This document shows positions 1 through 11,217 of a DNA stretch of 64,000 nucleotides, in pieces. The notes beneath the pieces are model-generated. The model was not told where the DNA came from, did no database searches, and was given only the letters and a program-made list of their open reading frames with translations. How positions within the stretch are numbered: position 1 is the first letter of the stretch; each line of letters begins with the position of its first letter. Where the stretch lies: the NCBI GenBank assembly GCA_938048455.1, contig CALIUY010000016.1:165402-229401 (forward strand). The letters are read 5' to 3'. The DNA comes from an uncultured Desulfobacterales bacterium. GTDB lineage: Bacteria > Desulfobacterota > Desulfobacteria > Desulfobacterales > SpSt-501. A program made the position numbers and the translations under genes.

Positions 1-2125
<2,125 letters not shown>

Positions 2126-2232
2126 GGCGGTTTCCCTTCAGCGCCGGCGGAAGCGGATGCGGTTGCAAAAGTCCGCGGAACCCGCTATCGGCTCGACGGA
2201 AAAGCAGAACGGGGTTTCTTAACCGGATAATC

Positions 2233-3681
2233 ATGGAAAAGCCAGTGACCAGGTCCTTGCTCTTTTTCTTTCTGAGTGCGGTGCTGCTTGCGGCACCGGA
2301 TCCCGCCCCCTCCCTCGCCGCGGAGAACCTGCGCGAAAGCGCCGTCGTCCGCGCCGTACGCCGCGCCGGCCCCGCCGTCGTCAACCTGAGCACAGTCTAC
2401 GAGGTGCGCACCCGGGCCCACCCCTTTTCCGGCTTCGCGAGCCCCTTTTTCGAGGAGTTCTTCCGCGATTTCTTCGATCCCCGCTTCGAGCGGCGCCGGG
2501 AGCACACCAGTTTGGGTTCGGGGGTGATCATCGACGGCGATCGGGGGCTGATCCTCACCAACGCCCACGTCATCCAGCGTTCGGGCACCATCCGGGCGGT
2601 GCTCCAGGACGAACGGGAATTCGAAGCGCGCATCGTGGGGGTCGACCCCGATTCGGACCTGGCGGTTTTGCAGATCTCCTCCTCCGAGAGGCTGCCCTCC
2701 ATTCCCATGGGCCGCAGCGACGATCTGTTGATCGGCGAGACGGTGATCGCCATCGGCAATCCTTTCGGTTTCTCGCACACGGTGACGACCGGCGTGATCA
2801 GCGCCCTCAACCGCAGCGTGCGCACCGACGAGCGCGTCTACCAGAATTTCATCCAGACCGACGCCTCGATCAACCCCGGAAACTCGGGCGGGCCCTTGCT
2901 CAACATCGAGGGCGCCCTGATCGGCATCAACACCGCGATCTACGCCAAGGCCCAGGGCATCGGCTTCGCCATCCCCATCGACCGCGCCCGCCGCATCGTG
3001 GCCGATCTGCTGCGCTACGGCGAGGTCAAGCCGGCCTGGATCGGGCTGCTCGTCGAGGAAATCGACGAGCGCGCCACCGGACCCTTGGGATATCCCGCCC
3101 GCCGGGCGGTCCGGGTGAGCGCCGTCGAGGAGCAGAGCCCGGCCGCGGCCGCCGGCCTGCGGCCGGGCGATATCGTGGCGGCCATCGCCGGAAAGCGCAT
3201 CGCCTCGCTGGAGGATTACTATGCCGCCACCCGGCCGGCGACCGCGGGCGAGGTGCTCGAGATTCAGTACTGGCGCCAGGGGGAGATCCGCAGCCTTCGT
3301 TTGCGGACGGTCGAATTCCCGCTCGAACGCGCCGATCATCTCGCCTGGGAGGCGATCGGCGTCCGCGTCGCCGATCTCGACGAGCGCTCCCGACGCGCCC
3401 ACCGCATCGCCGCCCGCGAAGGGGCCCTCATCACCGAGGTCCGGCCGGGGTCGCCGATCGCCCGCGCGGGGGTGCGCGCCGGCGACGTGATCCGCCAGCT
3501 GGACGACAGCGCGATCGCCGGCCGGGAGGATTTCCGCCGCGCCCTCGTGCGGCACCGTGAAAAGGCGACGATCGTGCTGCTCATCCAGCGCGGCGAGCAG
3601 GGCTATTCCCTGACCCTTCCTCTCCGTCCGCCCCGGGAGCAGGCGCGATCCGCTTGCGACTCCCGCGCGAGGTCCGGTTGA
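2233..3681 (+). CDS. degQ: Periplasmic serine protease of the HtrA/Deg family with two PDZ domains
   Basis: The 482-residue protein starts with a cleavable signal peptide (about residues 1-30). A trypsin-like protease domain follows, with the catalytic triad visible as LTNAHVI (His), DSDLAVLQI (Asp) and GNSGGPLLN (Ser). Two PDZ domains follow, at roughly residues 260-360 and 370-465, each with a GxxxGD-type loop (GLRPGDIV, GVRAGDVI). Family members degrade or refold misfolded envelope proteins in the periplasm. The ATG at 2233 has only a weak Shine-Dalgarno match but is the only start that gives a full signal peptide. The gene is divergent from the radical SAM gene and stands alone. DegP, DegQ and DegS cannot be separated reliably here; two PDZ domains argue against DegS. 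Confidence 0.93.
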   Translation: MEKPVTRSLLFFFLSAVLLAAPDPAPSLAAENLRESAVVRAVRRAGPAVVNLSTVYEVRTRAHPFSGFASPFFEEFFRDFFDPRFERRREHTSLGSGVIIDGDRGLILTNAHVIQRSGTIRAVLQDEREFEARIVGVDPDSDLAVLQISSSERLPSIPMGRSDDLLIGETVIAIGNPFGFSHTVTTGVISALNRSVRTDERVYQNFIQTDASINPGNSGGPLLNIEGALIGINTAIYAKAQGIGFAIPIDRARRIVADLLRYGEVKPAWIGLLVEEIDERATGPLGYPARRAVRVSAVEEQSPAAAAGLRPGDIVAAIAGKRIASLEDYYAATRPATAGEVLEIQYWRQGEIRSLRLRTVEFPLERADHLAWEAIGVRVADLDERSRRAHRIAAREGALITEVRPGSPIARAGVRAGDVIRQLDDSAIAGREDFRRALVRHREKATIVLLIQRGEQGYSLTLPLRPPREQARSACDSRARSG

Positions 3682-3706
3682 CAAAGCCGCGGCGGCCCTG
3701 TACCAA
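3678..3706 (+). promoter_or_regulatory. Candidate sigma70 promoter for the reductase/ABC transporter genes
   Basis: TTGACA at 3678-3683, then 17 bases and TACCAA at 3701-3706. The -35 hexamer is perfect and overlaps the stop codon of the protease gene; the -10 is a poor match (3 of 6). A start site near 3713 would give a leader of about 40 bases. Confidence 0.3.
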
Positions 3707-3753
3707 GCGGAAATCGTCCTTCCCTGTTGCTTTCCCTCAGAGGAGCCGCCCCG

Positions 3754-4920
3754 ATGAAAATCGCCGTCCTCGGCGCCCTCGGCCTGCAGGGCCGCGCGGC
3801 CCTCCGCGATCTCGCCGCCAGCCCCCGCGTGAGCGAAATCCTTTGCGCCGATGCCGACCTTTCCGGCTGGGAGTCGCTGCGGACGAAGCTCGACGCCTCC
3901 CGCATCACCCCCCTGCGCATCGACGCCTCCTCGCGCGACGCTCTCGTCGGGCTGCTCCGCCGGGGGGTGGATGCGGCGATCGATCTTCTGCCGCTTTCCC
4001 TCATGGAAAACGCCTTCGAGGCGGCGATCGAGGCCCGAGTCCCGCTGGTCAGCACGAACTACGGCGCCCCCATCCGCCGCCTCGACGGCCGCGCCCGGCA
4101 AGCCGGCGTCAGCCTGATGCCCGAGTGCGGCCTCGACCCGGGAATCGATCTCGTGCTCTGCGGCGAAGCGGTGCGCCGCTTCGACGACTTGCGCGAAATC
4201 CAGTCCTATTGCGGCGGCATCCCGGAGCCCGCGGCCTGCACCCCCCCGCTCCGCTACAAGATCAGCTGGAATTTCGACATGGTGCTCCGCACGCAGAAGC
4301 GCCGTTCGGTCTTTCTCGTAAACGGCGAGCGGATCGAGGTGCCCGCCGAGCGGCAGCATGAAACCGATCTGATCCATACGGTCGCCTTTCCGGGGCTGGG
4401 GGAACTCGAGGCGGTGCCGAACGGCGATGCCGTCTTCTACGTGGAACTCCTCGGCCTCGGCGGACGGGTGCGCGACGCGGGTCGCTGGGCCCTGCGCTGG
4501 CCCGGCTGGTGCGCTTTCTGGCGTCCGCTCAAACGCCTGGGATTTCTCGCCGAGGAACCGATTCTCGGCCCGGACTGCCGCCTGACGCCCCATGAGGTGA
4601 TGGTGCGGCTGCTCGCCCCGCAACTGCAGTATGCCGAGGGCGAAAAAGACCTCGTGGTCATGCTCAACCGCTTCTCGGGCTGGAAGGACGGCCGCGAGCG
4701 CACGCTGACGACGACGCTGCGGATCGAGCGCGATCTGGCTTCCGGTTTCTTCGCCATGAACCTAGGGGTAGGCATCCCGGCGAGCATCGTCGCCCAGATG
4801 CTCGCCGCACGCGAGATCGCCGCCCCCGGGATTCTCAACCCGGCACGCGACGTCCCGTACGCCCCGTTCATGGCCGAACTGGCCGCACGGGGCCTGGTCG
4901 TGAAGGAGTCCTTCAGCTGA
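3754..4920 (+). CDS. Saccharopine-dehydrogenase-like NAD(P)-dependent oxidoreductase
   Basis: The 388-residue protein has an N-terminal Rossmann fold with the dinucleotide motif GALGLQGRA at residues 6-14. The central and C-terminal part matches the saccharopine dehydrogenase/homospermidine-synthase-like superfamily (STNYGAPIR, MPECGLDPGID). I chose the ATG at 3754 because AGAGGAG lies 8 bases upstream; an in-frame ATG nine codons earlier lacks a ribosome site. The family acts on lysine-derived or related imino/amino acids, but the precise substrate cannot be read from sequence. The solute-binding gene of a polar amino-acid transporter begins 35 bases downstream, so I infer that the enzyme acts on the imported amino acid or a product of it. 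Confidence 0.85.
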   Translation: MKIAVLGALGLQGRAALRDLAASPRVSEILCADADLSGWESLRTKLDASRITPLRIDASSRDALVGLLRRGVDAAIDLLPLSLMENAFEAAIEARVPLVSTNYGAPIRRLDGRARQAGVSLMPECGLDPGIDLVLCGEAVRRFDDLREIQSYCGGIPEPAACTPPLRYKISWNFDMVLRTQKRRSVFLVNGERIEVPAERQHETDLIHTVAFPGLGELEAVPNGDAVFYVELLGLGGRVRDAGRWALRWPGWCAFWRPLKRLGFLAEEPILGPDCRLTPHEVMVRLLAPQLQYAEGEKDLVVMLNRFSGWKDGRERTLTTTLRIERDLASGFFAMNLGVGIPASIVAQMLAAREIAAPGILNPARDVPYAPFMAELAARGLVVKESFS

Positions 4921-4955
4921 TTCGTCCCTCGAACCCGGAAAGGAGGAACCCGACG

Positions 4956-5744
4956 ATGAAGCCTTGGAAATGGTTGCCCGTTCTCGTGGCGGCCGTCGCG
5001 CTCACGGCGACGGCCTCGGCCGGAACCCTCGAGGAGATCAGCAAGCGCGGCGAGCTGCGGATCGCCTGCCAGACTCAGGGCCCGCCGTTCAGCTTCATCG
5101 ACAAGAACGGCAAGCGGACCGGCAGTTCGGTCGAACTCGCCGAGCTCATGGCCCAGGAAATGGGCGTCAAGGCGAAATTCCTGGACTACGACTGGGACGG
5201 CCTGATCCCGGCGCTTCTTTCCAAGAAGGCCGACATCCTCGCCGCCGACATGACGCCCACTCTGAAGCGGGCCCTCAAGATCGCCTTCACCCGGCCGTTC
5301 ATGTACACGGGCAGCGTCGTCTTCGTGAAAGCCGACAGTCCGATCCGCGAAATCGCCGACGCCAAGAAAGCGGGGTTGAAGGCCGCCGTGCTGCTGGGTT
5401 CCACCGGCGAGACCGATGCGAAAAAGCACTTCCCCCAGGCCGAGCTGAAGTCTTACAAGGGCGGAGGTCCGCTCTTGATCGATGCCGTGCTCCAGGGGCA
5501 TGCCGATTTCGGCGTGAACGACTCCTCGGCCGTCATCGGCCAGATGGCGAATTTCCCGCCGAACAGCCTCCGCGTTCTTCCCGGAATGGTCTCGAAGCTG
5601 CCCCTCGCTTTCGCCGTGCGCTACGACTCGATGGACCTCCTCGAGTGGCTGAACCTCTTCTTTCTGCACATCGAGCTGGACGGCCGGCTGGAAACGAACC
5701 TGAATTACTGGGTGAACAGCCTGGACTGGAAGAAAGACCACTGA
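4956..5744 (+). CDS. Polar amino-acid ABC transporter, periplasmic substrate-binding protein
   Basis: 262 residues with a signal peptide (cut near ASA at residues 21-23) and a complete SBP_bac_3 fold. Family landmarks include RGELRIACQTQGPPFSF near the mature N-terminus, the DWDGLIPALLSKKAD segment and ADMTPTLKRA. It binds an amino acid in the periplasm and delivers it to the two permeases encoded downstream. A strong ribosome site (AAAGGAGG) precedes the ATG. Two permease genes and an ATPase gene follow in the same orientation, and a long hairpin separates this gene from the first permease gene. The ligand cannot be assigned from the sequence. Confidence 0.92.
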   Translation: MKPWKWLPVLVAAVALTATASAGTLEEISKRGELRIACQTQGPPFSFIDKNGKRTGSSVELAELMAQEMGVKAKFLDYDWDGLIPALLSKKADILAADMTPTLKRALKIAFTRPFMYTGSVVFVKADSPIREIADAKKAGLKAAVLLGSTGETDAKKHFPQAELKSYKGGGPLLIDAVLQGHADFGVNDSSAVIGQMANFPPNSLRVLPGMVSKLPLAFAVRYDSMDLLEWLNLFFLHIELDGRLETNLNYWVNSLDWKKDH

Positions 5745-5760
5745 ACCCGCCCCCCCCCCG

Positions 5761-5819
5761 GAACGGCGAGCGGGGTCTCCCCTTCAGGAACCCCGCCCGT
5801 TCCGCCGCGGCGGGCGGGG
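5761..5819 (+). promoter_or_regulatory. Intercistronic hairpin with an alternative pairing, between binding-protein and permease genes
   Basis: GAACGG (5761-5766) pairs with CCGTTC (5797-5802), and GCGGGGT (5770-5776) with ACCCCGC (5790-5796), leaving a 13-base loop. The 3' arm can instead pair downstream: CCCCGCCCG (5791-5799) with CGGGCGGGG (5811-5819). No T-run follows either stem. The position, directly behind a solute-binding gene, fits mRNA stabilisation or partial attenuation that gives more binding protein than permease. The function is inferred. Confidence 0.55.
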
Positions 5820-5844
5820 TCCGGATCGTCTCCGCAGCACGCCC

Positions 5845-6513
5845 ATGCTGGAAACGTTCAACATCCGCGTCATCCTCGAGTATCTGCCGCTTTACGGCAG
5901 TTGCCTGCTGGCGACGCTGTGGCTTTCAGGGGCGGGGCTCGCCGGTTCGCTCGGGGTCGGCTGCGTGGCCTGTGCGCTGCGCACGAGCCGTTTCCGGATG
6001 CTTTCGCTTCCGGCGGCGGCCTACATCGAAAGCATCCGTTCGACCCCCCTGCTCGCCCAGCTCTACTTTCTCTATTTCGGGCTGCCCTCGCTCGGCGTTC
6101 CCGTGAGCGAGACCACGGTCGGGATTCTCGCGCTTACGCTGAACAGCGGGGCCTACATGGCGGAGATCATCCGCGGCGGCATTCAGTCGATCGCCCCCGG
6201 CCAGATCGAGGCCGCGATCTCCTCGGGCCTGAGCTATCTGCAGCGCATGCGGGCGGTCGTGCTGCCGCAGGCGATCGGGATCACGCTGCCGCCGATGCTC
6301 GGCCAGGCGATCGTGCTGGTGAAGGACTCCGCACTTCTTTCGCTGATCTCGCTCATGGAGCTGACCCGCGCGGGACAGATTTTGACCTCGGAGCGTTTCA
6401 TGCCGGCCGAGGGCTTTCTCACCTCGGCCGTCTTCTATCTGATGATCTATTCCGCACTCAAAACCCTCACCGTCTGGTCCCGCAAGCGCCTGATCTACCT
6501 GCACACGGGATAG
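5845..6513 (+). CDS. Polar amino-acid ABC transporter permease (HisM/GlnP type)
   Basis: 222 residues, several hydrophobic membrane segments and the BPD_transp_1 EAA loop (GQIEAAISSGLSYLQR), which contacts the ATPase. The upstream PAAAYIESIRSTPLLAQL segment is the hallmark of the His/Glu/Gln/Arg/opine permease subfamily (TIGR01726). It forms a heterodimeric channel with the next gene product in the inner membrane. No good Shine-Dalgarno sequence precedes the ATG, and the leader contains the hairpin at 5761-5819, so its translation may be weaker than that of the binding protein. Confidence 0.92.
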   Translation: MLETFNIRVILEYLPLYGSCLLATLWLSGAGLAGSLGVGCVACALRTSRFRMLSLPAAAYIESIRSTPLLAQLYFLYFGLPSLGVPVSETTVGILALTLNSGAYMAEIIRGGIQSIAPGQIEAAISSGLSYLQRMRAVVLPQAIGITLPPMLGQAIVLVKDSALLSLISLMELTRAGQILTSERFMPAEGFLTSAVFYLMIYSALKTLTVWSRKRLIYLHTG

Positions 6514-6553
6514 CCGGCGGCCCGGGCCTGCCGCCGCGAAGGACGAGGGTCCG

Positions 6554-7219
6554 ATGTGGGGAGTCTATCTCGAACAGCTGCTGCAGAGTCTGCCCTTTTT
6601 TCTCCAAGGGCTGTGGATGACGATCGCCGTCTCCGGGTTGAGCCTCATGGCGGGAACCGCGGTCGGCTTTCTCTGGGGCATCCTGCGCAGCTCGCGCCGC
6701 CGGGTAGCCAAGGCTCTGATCGGCGCCTGGGTGGACGTGATCCGCGGCACACCGTTTCTGGTCCAGATCTTCGTCCTTTTTTTTATCCTGCCCGAGTTCG
6801 GCGTGCACCTGGAGGCCTTTCCGGCGGCAGTGCTCGCCCTCTCCAACCTGGCAGCCTGTTTCATCTGCGAAATCGTCTCCGCGGGGATCGAGTCCGTGCC
6901 CCACGGCCAGCGGGAGGCGGCCGTCGCCTCGGGGCTGAACGGCTACCAGCAGCTGCGCCACGTCATCCTGCCGCAGGCTCTCCGGGTGATGCTTCCTCCC
7001 CTGGTGGGGCAGTACGTGCTGCTGATCAAGGACTCCTCGGTGGTCTCGGCCATCGGGGTCGTGGACGTGACCCGGGTCGGATGGCTGACGGTGCAGCGCA
7101 TTCCACAGGGAATTCTGGTTTTCGGGCTGGTGGGGCTGCTTTACTTCGCGATCTGCTACCCGCTGATCCAGCTTTCCAATGCGCTCGAAAAGCGCCTGGG
7201 GCGCTCCGCGCGGCGTTGA
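6554..7219 (+). CDS. Polar amino-acid ABC transporter permease, second subunit
   Basis: 221 residues, with the same architecture as the preceding permease: [15 protein letters not shown] near the start of the conserved domain and the EAA loop [16 protein letters not shown]. The two permeases are clearly paralogous and probably assemble as a heterodimer. GAGGG lies just upstream of the ATG. The ATPase gene begins 7 bases after the stop codon, which supports one transcript. Confidence 0.92.
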   Translation: MWGVYLEQLLQSLPFFLQGLWMTIAVSGLSLMAGTAVGFLWGILRSSRRRVAKALIGAWVDVIRGTPFLVQIFVLFFILPEFGVHLEAFPAAVLALSNLAACFICEIVSAGIESVPHGQREAAVASGLNGYQQLRHVILPQALRVMLPPLVGQYVLLIKDSSVVSAIGVVDVTRVGWLTVQRIPQGILVFGLVGLLYFAICYPLIQLSNALEKRLGRSARR

Positions 7220-7226
7220 GGCGGTC

Positions 7227-7955
<729 letters not shown>

Positions 7956-7981
7956 GTCTTCGGCTGCGGCGTTGCGGCGCT

Positions 7982-8986
7982 CTACACCGGCCGGAGAAAT
8001 TCCCAGCGGACGTAGCTCGAGGACGCCAGCCGGGAAAGGGCGGGATAGCCCAACCGGAAGGACAGCCGGTCACCGGGCCGCGCCGGCCCGGGCAGGCGGA
8101 CCAGCAGATGATCGCTCGAGGCCTCGCGGACGGCGACCCCGTTTTGCAGGGGAAACAGGAAGCGCGGTTCGACCTCGATCGTTCCCAAAGCCAGGATCGC
8201 TTCCGGAGGGCTGCCGGACTTGACTTCGATCACCTCGGCCTCGAGGCGGAAGGTGTCGCGCTCGTAGCCCGGCAGGGTGACCGGCTCGAGGGAAGAGGAG
8301 AAGCCGAGCAGGATCGCCGTCCCGATGCGCAGGTGGTTGACCCCGGGGTTGGGATGACCGTCCACGGCCAGCAGCTGGAAGACGTTGGAGGCGCCGCCCG
8401 AGACCACGGCGAGCGGCTCATCGCTTTCGGCCGCCACGCGGCGGGCGAGGCCGCAGAGCGTCTCGAGCCCTTCGCGCCGCAGCTCGGGGCTGCTCGTCAT
8501 GGGAAAATAGGCCCCCAGCCCCAGGAAACGGATGCCGGAGAGCGAGGCGATGCGGCGCGCCGCCGCCGGTACCCGCTCGGGGGGAAGGCCCTCCCGCCCC
8601 GTGTGCAGGTCGACCATGAGGATCACGCCGTGGGTGCGGCCGCGCATGCGGGCCTCAATCGCGAGCGCCTCGACGACCTCGACCACGGTCTGAAGGCTCG
8701 CATCGGCCAGCTCCACGGTGGGCGCCGCATCCGCCGGGGCCGAGGAACGGATGAGCAGCAGCGGGGCCCGGATGCCGGAGGCGCGGAGCCGCTCGAGGTG
8801 CTCCAAACGCGAGTCGGCCAAGGTCTCAACACCGCCGGCCAGAAGCGCACGGGCGACCTCCGGATGACCGGCCACCCCTTTGGTCACGGCGGCCACCGTG
8901 CAGCCGGCGCGGCGGGCGAGTTCGACGGTGCGCGAAGCGTTGCGGCTGATGGCTGAAGGATCCACGAACAAACGGACGGAAGACAT
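7982..8986 (-). CDS. PLP-dependent amino-acid racemase of the alanine/ornithine racemase (Orr) family
   Basis: 334 residues of alanine-racemase N-terminal (fold type III) architecture. The PLP lysine sits in VAAVTKGVAGHPEVARALL, and the following GGVETLADSRLEHLERLR segment is characteristic of the Orr subgroup. VDLHTGREGL and VSGGASNVFQ are further family landmarks. It should interconvert L- and D-forms of an amino acid such as ornithine; the substrate is not shown by the sequence. The start ATG shares the CATG at 8984-8987 with the start of the divergent pseudouridine synthase gene. It lies next to the amino-acid transporter and reductase, so a common substrate is possible. Confidence 0.82.
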   Translation of the reverse strand: MSSVRLFVDPSAISRNASRTVELARRAGCTVAAVTKGVAGHPEVARALLAGGVETLADSRLEHLERLRASGIRAPLLLIRSSAPADAAPTVELADASLQTVVEVVEALAIEARMRGRTHGVILMVDLHTGREGLPPERVPAAARRIASLSGIRFLGLGAYFPMTSSPELRREGLETLCGLARRVAAESDEPLAVVSGGASNVFQLLAVDGHPNPGVNHLRIGTAILLGFSSSLEPVTLPGYERDTFRLEAEVIEVKSGSPPEAILALGTIEVEPRFLFPLQNGVAVREASSDHLLVRLPGPARPGDRLSFRLGYPALSRLASSSYVRWEFLRPV

Positions 8987-9770
8987 GGGCGGGCCTTTCC
9001 CGGACGGTTCGGATAGCTCCAGTATACCAGAGGAATTGCTGCGGCAACAGTCCGCCGCGGTGGAGGGACCGTTTCACCGCGCGGCGATTCTTTTCGAAAA
9101 CCAGGATCTGATCGCGCTCGACAAACCGGAAAAGCTCGCCTCCATCCCCGAGCGCAACCCCCGGAAACCTTCGCTGCTGCAGCTGCTCAACGAACGATTC
9201 GGCCGCCGCATGTATGTAGTCCACCGGCTGGACAAGGAGGTGAGCGGGGTGATTCTCTTCGCCAAGACTCCGGCCGCGCACCGCCATCTCTGTCTGCTTT
9301 TCGAAAAGCGGCGCGTAGGAAAGACTTACGTCGCGTTGGTCCACGGATGGATGGATGCTTCCCGCGGGACGATCGATCTTCCGCTGCGCCGTTTCGGATC
9401 CGGACGTATGGGGGTGGACGAAGCCGCCGGCAAACCCTGCCGCACCGACTATGCGGTCCGCGGCCGGATCGGCGGTTTCACCGCGCTGGAGGTCTACCCG
9501 CACACCGGGCGCAAGCACCAGATCCGCGCCCATCTTTTCCGCCTGGGGCATCCCGTGGCCGGGGACCGCCTGTACGGCGACCGCGCGGAGCAGGCGGCCT
9601 TTCCCCGACTCATGCTCCATGCCTGGAAAATCGAGTTCGAGAGCCCTTCCGGAGAGCCTCTGCAGATCGAATCCCCGCTGCCGCCTTCCTATACGAAAAT
9701 CCTCTCTTCGCTGCCGCGGCAGGATCCGACGTCGGCCCCGGCTCAAGGGCTTGCGCCTTCCGACCGATAA
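8985..9770 (+). CDS. RluA-family pseudouridine synthase
   Basis: About 261 residues. The catalytic motif is YVVHRLDKEVSGVILFAK, with the HRLD aspartate that attacks the uridine ring. GRKHQIRAHLFRLGHPVAGD is the second conserved block of RluA/RluC/RluD enzymes, which isomerise specific uridines in rRNA or tRNA. There is no obvious S4 domain at the N-terminus. The start is uncertain: the ATG at 8985 overlaps the start of the divergent racemase gene, while in-frame TTG (9036) and GTG (9060) codons lie closer to the conserved domain but have no convincing ribosome site. The target RNA position cannot be assigned. Confidence 0.85.
   Translation: MGGPFPDGSDSSSIPEELLRQQSAAVEGPFHRAAILFENQDLIALDKPEKLASIPERNPRKPSLLQLLNERFGRRMYVVHRLDKEVSGVILFAKTPAAHRHLCLLFEKRRVGKTYVALVHGWMDASRGTIDLPLRRFGSGRMGVDEAAGKPCRTDYAVRGRIGGFTALEVYPHTGRKHQIRAHLFRLGHPVAGDRLYGDRAEQAAFPRLMLHAWKIEFESPSGEPLQIESPLPPSYTKILSSLPRQDPTSAPAQGLAPSDR
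9021..9047 (-). promoter_or_regulatory. Candidate promoter for the racemase gene, inside the 5' part of the pseudouridine synthase gene
   Basis: On the minus strand TTGCCG (9047-9042), 15 bases, then TATACT (9026-9021). The -10 matches at 5 of 6 positions. Transcription would begin about 28 bases before the racemase ATG. Its location in the N-terminal codons of the opposite gene makes the true start of that gene less certain. Confidence 0.35.
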
Positions 9771-9810
9771 CCCGGGACAGGAAGCCATCCCGCAGGAGGA
9801 CCGAAAGCCG

Positions 9811-10050
9811 GTGAAGTCCCTCGAGCCGCCGGCCCCGGCCGAACGTCGGGTACTCGCCGACCGCCGGAAAACCCGCAGCGCAACACCGACGGTGCTCGAC
9901 ACCCGCGAGGCCTGCCGCTACTTACGCATCTCGCGGCCCACCTTTCTCAAGCTCGTGGCCGCCGGGCGCATCCGGGCGCGCAAGGTGGGCCGGGGCTGGC
10001 GGGTGCTGCTGAGCGAACTGGAGCGATTCCTGATCGACCCCGAGCGCTGA
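9811..10050 (+). CDS. Small excisionase-family helix-turn-helix protein
   Basis: A 79-residue protein with a GTG start at 9811, chosen because GCAGGAGGA ends about 10 bases upstream. After a basic, probably disordered N-terminus (about 30 residues) it has a MerR/excisionase-like winged helix: VLDTREACRYLRISRPTF, followed by KLVAAGRIRARKVGRGWR and the SELERFL helix. Proteins of this type bind DNA as small regulators or recombination directionality factors. No integrase or phage gene lies nearby, so a stand-alone regulator is more likely than an excisionase. It sits 40 bases after the pseudouridine synthase gene and 69 bases before the Fe-S protein gene; its target is unknown. Confidence 0.7.
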   Translation: MKSLEPPAPAERRVLADRRKTRSATPTVLDTREACRYLRISRPTFLKLVAAGRIRARKVGRGWRVLLSELERFLIDPER

Positions 10051-10119
10051 TTGCCTCCCTTTACATCCCCCGCAAGCCGTGCGATTTTGAGTGGAGGATT
10101 TCCCCGAAAGGAGTCCCCC

Positions 10120-11196
10120 ATGGACGAGGTGTACCTGCGGCTGCGCGAACACCTGGACCGTCTCCCCGGCGGTTTCCCCCCCACGGCGAGCGGGGTCGAG
10201 CTGCGCATCCTCCGGCGCCTCTTCCGCCCGGAAGAGGCCGAGCTCGCCCTGCATGTGAGCCTGAATCTCGAAACCGCCGAAGAGATCGGCCGGCGGGCGG
10301 GGCTCGACCCGGATGCCGCCGCCGAGCGGCTGCGCGCTCTGGCGCGCAAAGGGTTGATCTTTTCCATCGAGACCCCCGGCCGCCCCGAGGTCTTCATGGC
10401 CGCCCAGTTCGTGATCGGGATCTGGGAATACCACGTGAACGATCTCGACCCCGAACTCATCCGGGACATGGACGAATACATCCCGGTGCTTGCGCCGTCG
10501 GCCTTCGGTGCCCTGCCCCAGCTGCGCACCATTCCCGTCGGCCGCAGCCTCCACCCCGGCCTGGAGGTCATGGCTTACGAACAGGCCGAGGAGCTCGTCC
10601 GCGGGCAGAAGCGCTTTCTCGTCGCCCCCTGTATCTGCCGCCGGGAACACCGGATCAAGGGCGAGGGCTGCGACCGCCTGATGGAGGCCTGCCTGATTTT
10701 CGGCTGGGGGGCGGAGTTCTATGCGCGCAACGGTCTCGGCCGTTTCATCAGCCTGGAGGAGACCCTCGCCATCCTGCGAACGGCCGAAGAGCAGGGGCTG
10801 GTCATCCAACCGAGCAACTGCCGCGAAATCGTGAACATCTGCCTGTGTTGCGGAGACTGCTGTCAGATTCTCAAGCACCTGAAACGCCTGCCGCAGCCGG
10901 GACGGGTGGCCTCCTCGGCCTTTGTCGCCTCGGTGGACGAAAACCGCTGCACGGGTTGCGGCACCTGCGGCGGGCGCTGCCCGATGGAAGCGATCGGCCT
11001 GCACGAAGAGGCCCTCCGCTTCGATCCCGACCGTTGCATCGGCTGTGGGCTCTGCGTGAGCACCTGCCCCGGGGAGGCGCTGCGCCTGGTGCGCCGGCCC
11101 GCCGCGAGCGTACCTCCCGTACCGAAAGACATGCGCGAGGCGTTTCTTCTGCGCACGAAGATGCGCCTGGCCCGGCGCGGAAATCCACCGCTCTGA
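10120..11196 (+). CDS. 4Fe-4S ferredoxin-domain protein with winged-helix-like N-terminus
   Basis: 358 residues. Residues 1-100 resemble a winged helix (LNLETAEEIGRRAGLD). The middle holds an unusual cysteine set: CICRRE, GEGCDRLMEAC, SNCREIVNICLCCGDCC. The C-terminus has two classical 4Fe-4S motifs, CTGCGTCGGRCP and CIGCGLCVSTCP. The ATG at 10120 follows AAAGGAG. Proteins of this layout are common in anaerobic Desulfobacterota and are usually left as ferredoxin-domain proteins. The CLCCGDCC stretch suggests an additional cluster or a disulfide/zinc site. The role is unknown; a redox-sensing or electron-transfer function is inferred from the clusters alone. Confidence 0.8.
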   Translation: MDEVYLRLREHLDRLPGGFPPTASGVELRILRRLFRPEEAELALHVSLNLETAEEIGRRAGLDPDAAAERLRALARKGLIFSIETPGRPEVFMAAQFVIGIWEYHVNDLDPELIRDMDEYIPVLAPSAFGALPQLRTIPVGRSLHPGLEVMAYEQAEELVRGQKRFLVAPCICRREHRIKGEGCDRLMEACLIFGWGAEFYARNGLGRFISLEETLAILRTAEEQGLVIQPSNCREIVNICLCCGDCCQILKHLKRLPQPGRVASSAFVASVDENRCTGCGTCGGRCPMEAIGLHEEALRFDPDRCIGCGLCVSTCPGEALRLVRRPAASVPPVPKDMREAFLLRTKMRLARRGNPPL

Positions 11197-11202
11197 AACC
11201 CC

Positions 11203-11217
11203 GACCGAGGCTCGGTC
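11203..11217. terminator. Short inverted repeat between convergent genes
   Basis: GACCGA (11203-11208) and TCGGTC (11212-11217) can form a six-bp stem with a three-base loop between the Fe-S protein gene and the convergent transglutaminase-like gene, overlapping the latter's stop codon. There is no T-run, so termination is only a possibility. Confidence 0.25.

Noticed and set aside
2185..4623. 812-codon minus-strand frame
   Set aside because: Runs antisense through the HtrA protease and the saccharopine-dehydrogenase-like gene; composition only.
5747..5759. C-rich run after the amino-acid binding-protein gene as a rho-utilisation site
   Set aside because: The run is too short and too low in other features; the neighbouring hairpins explain the region better.
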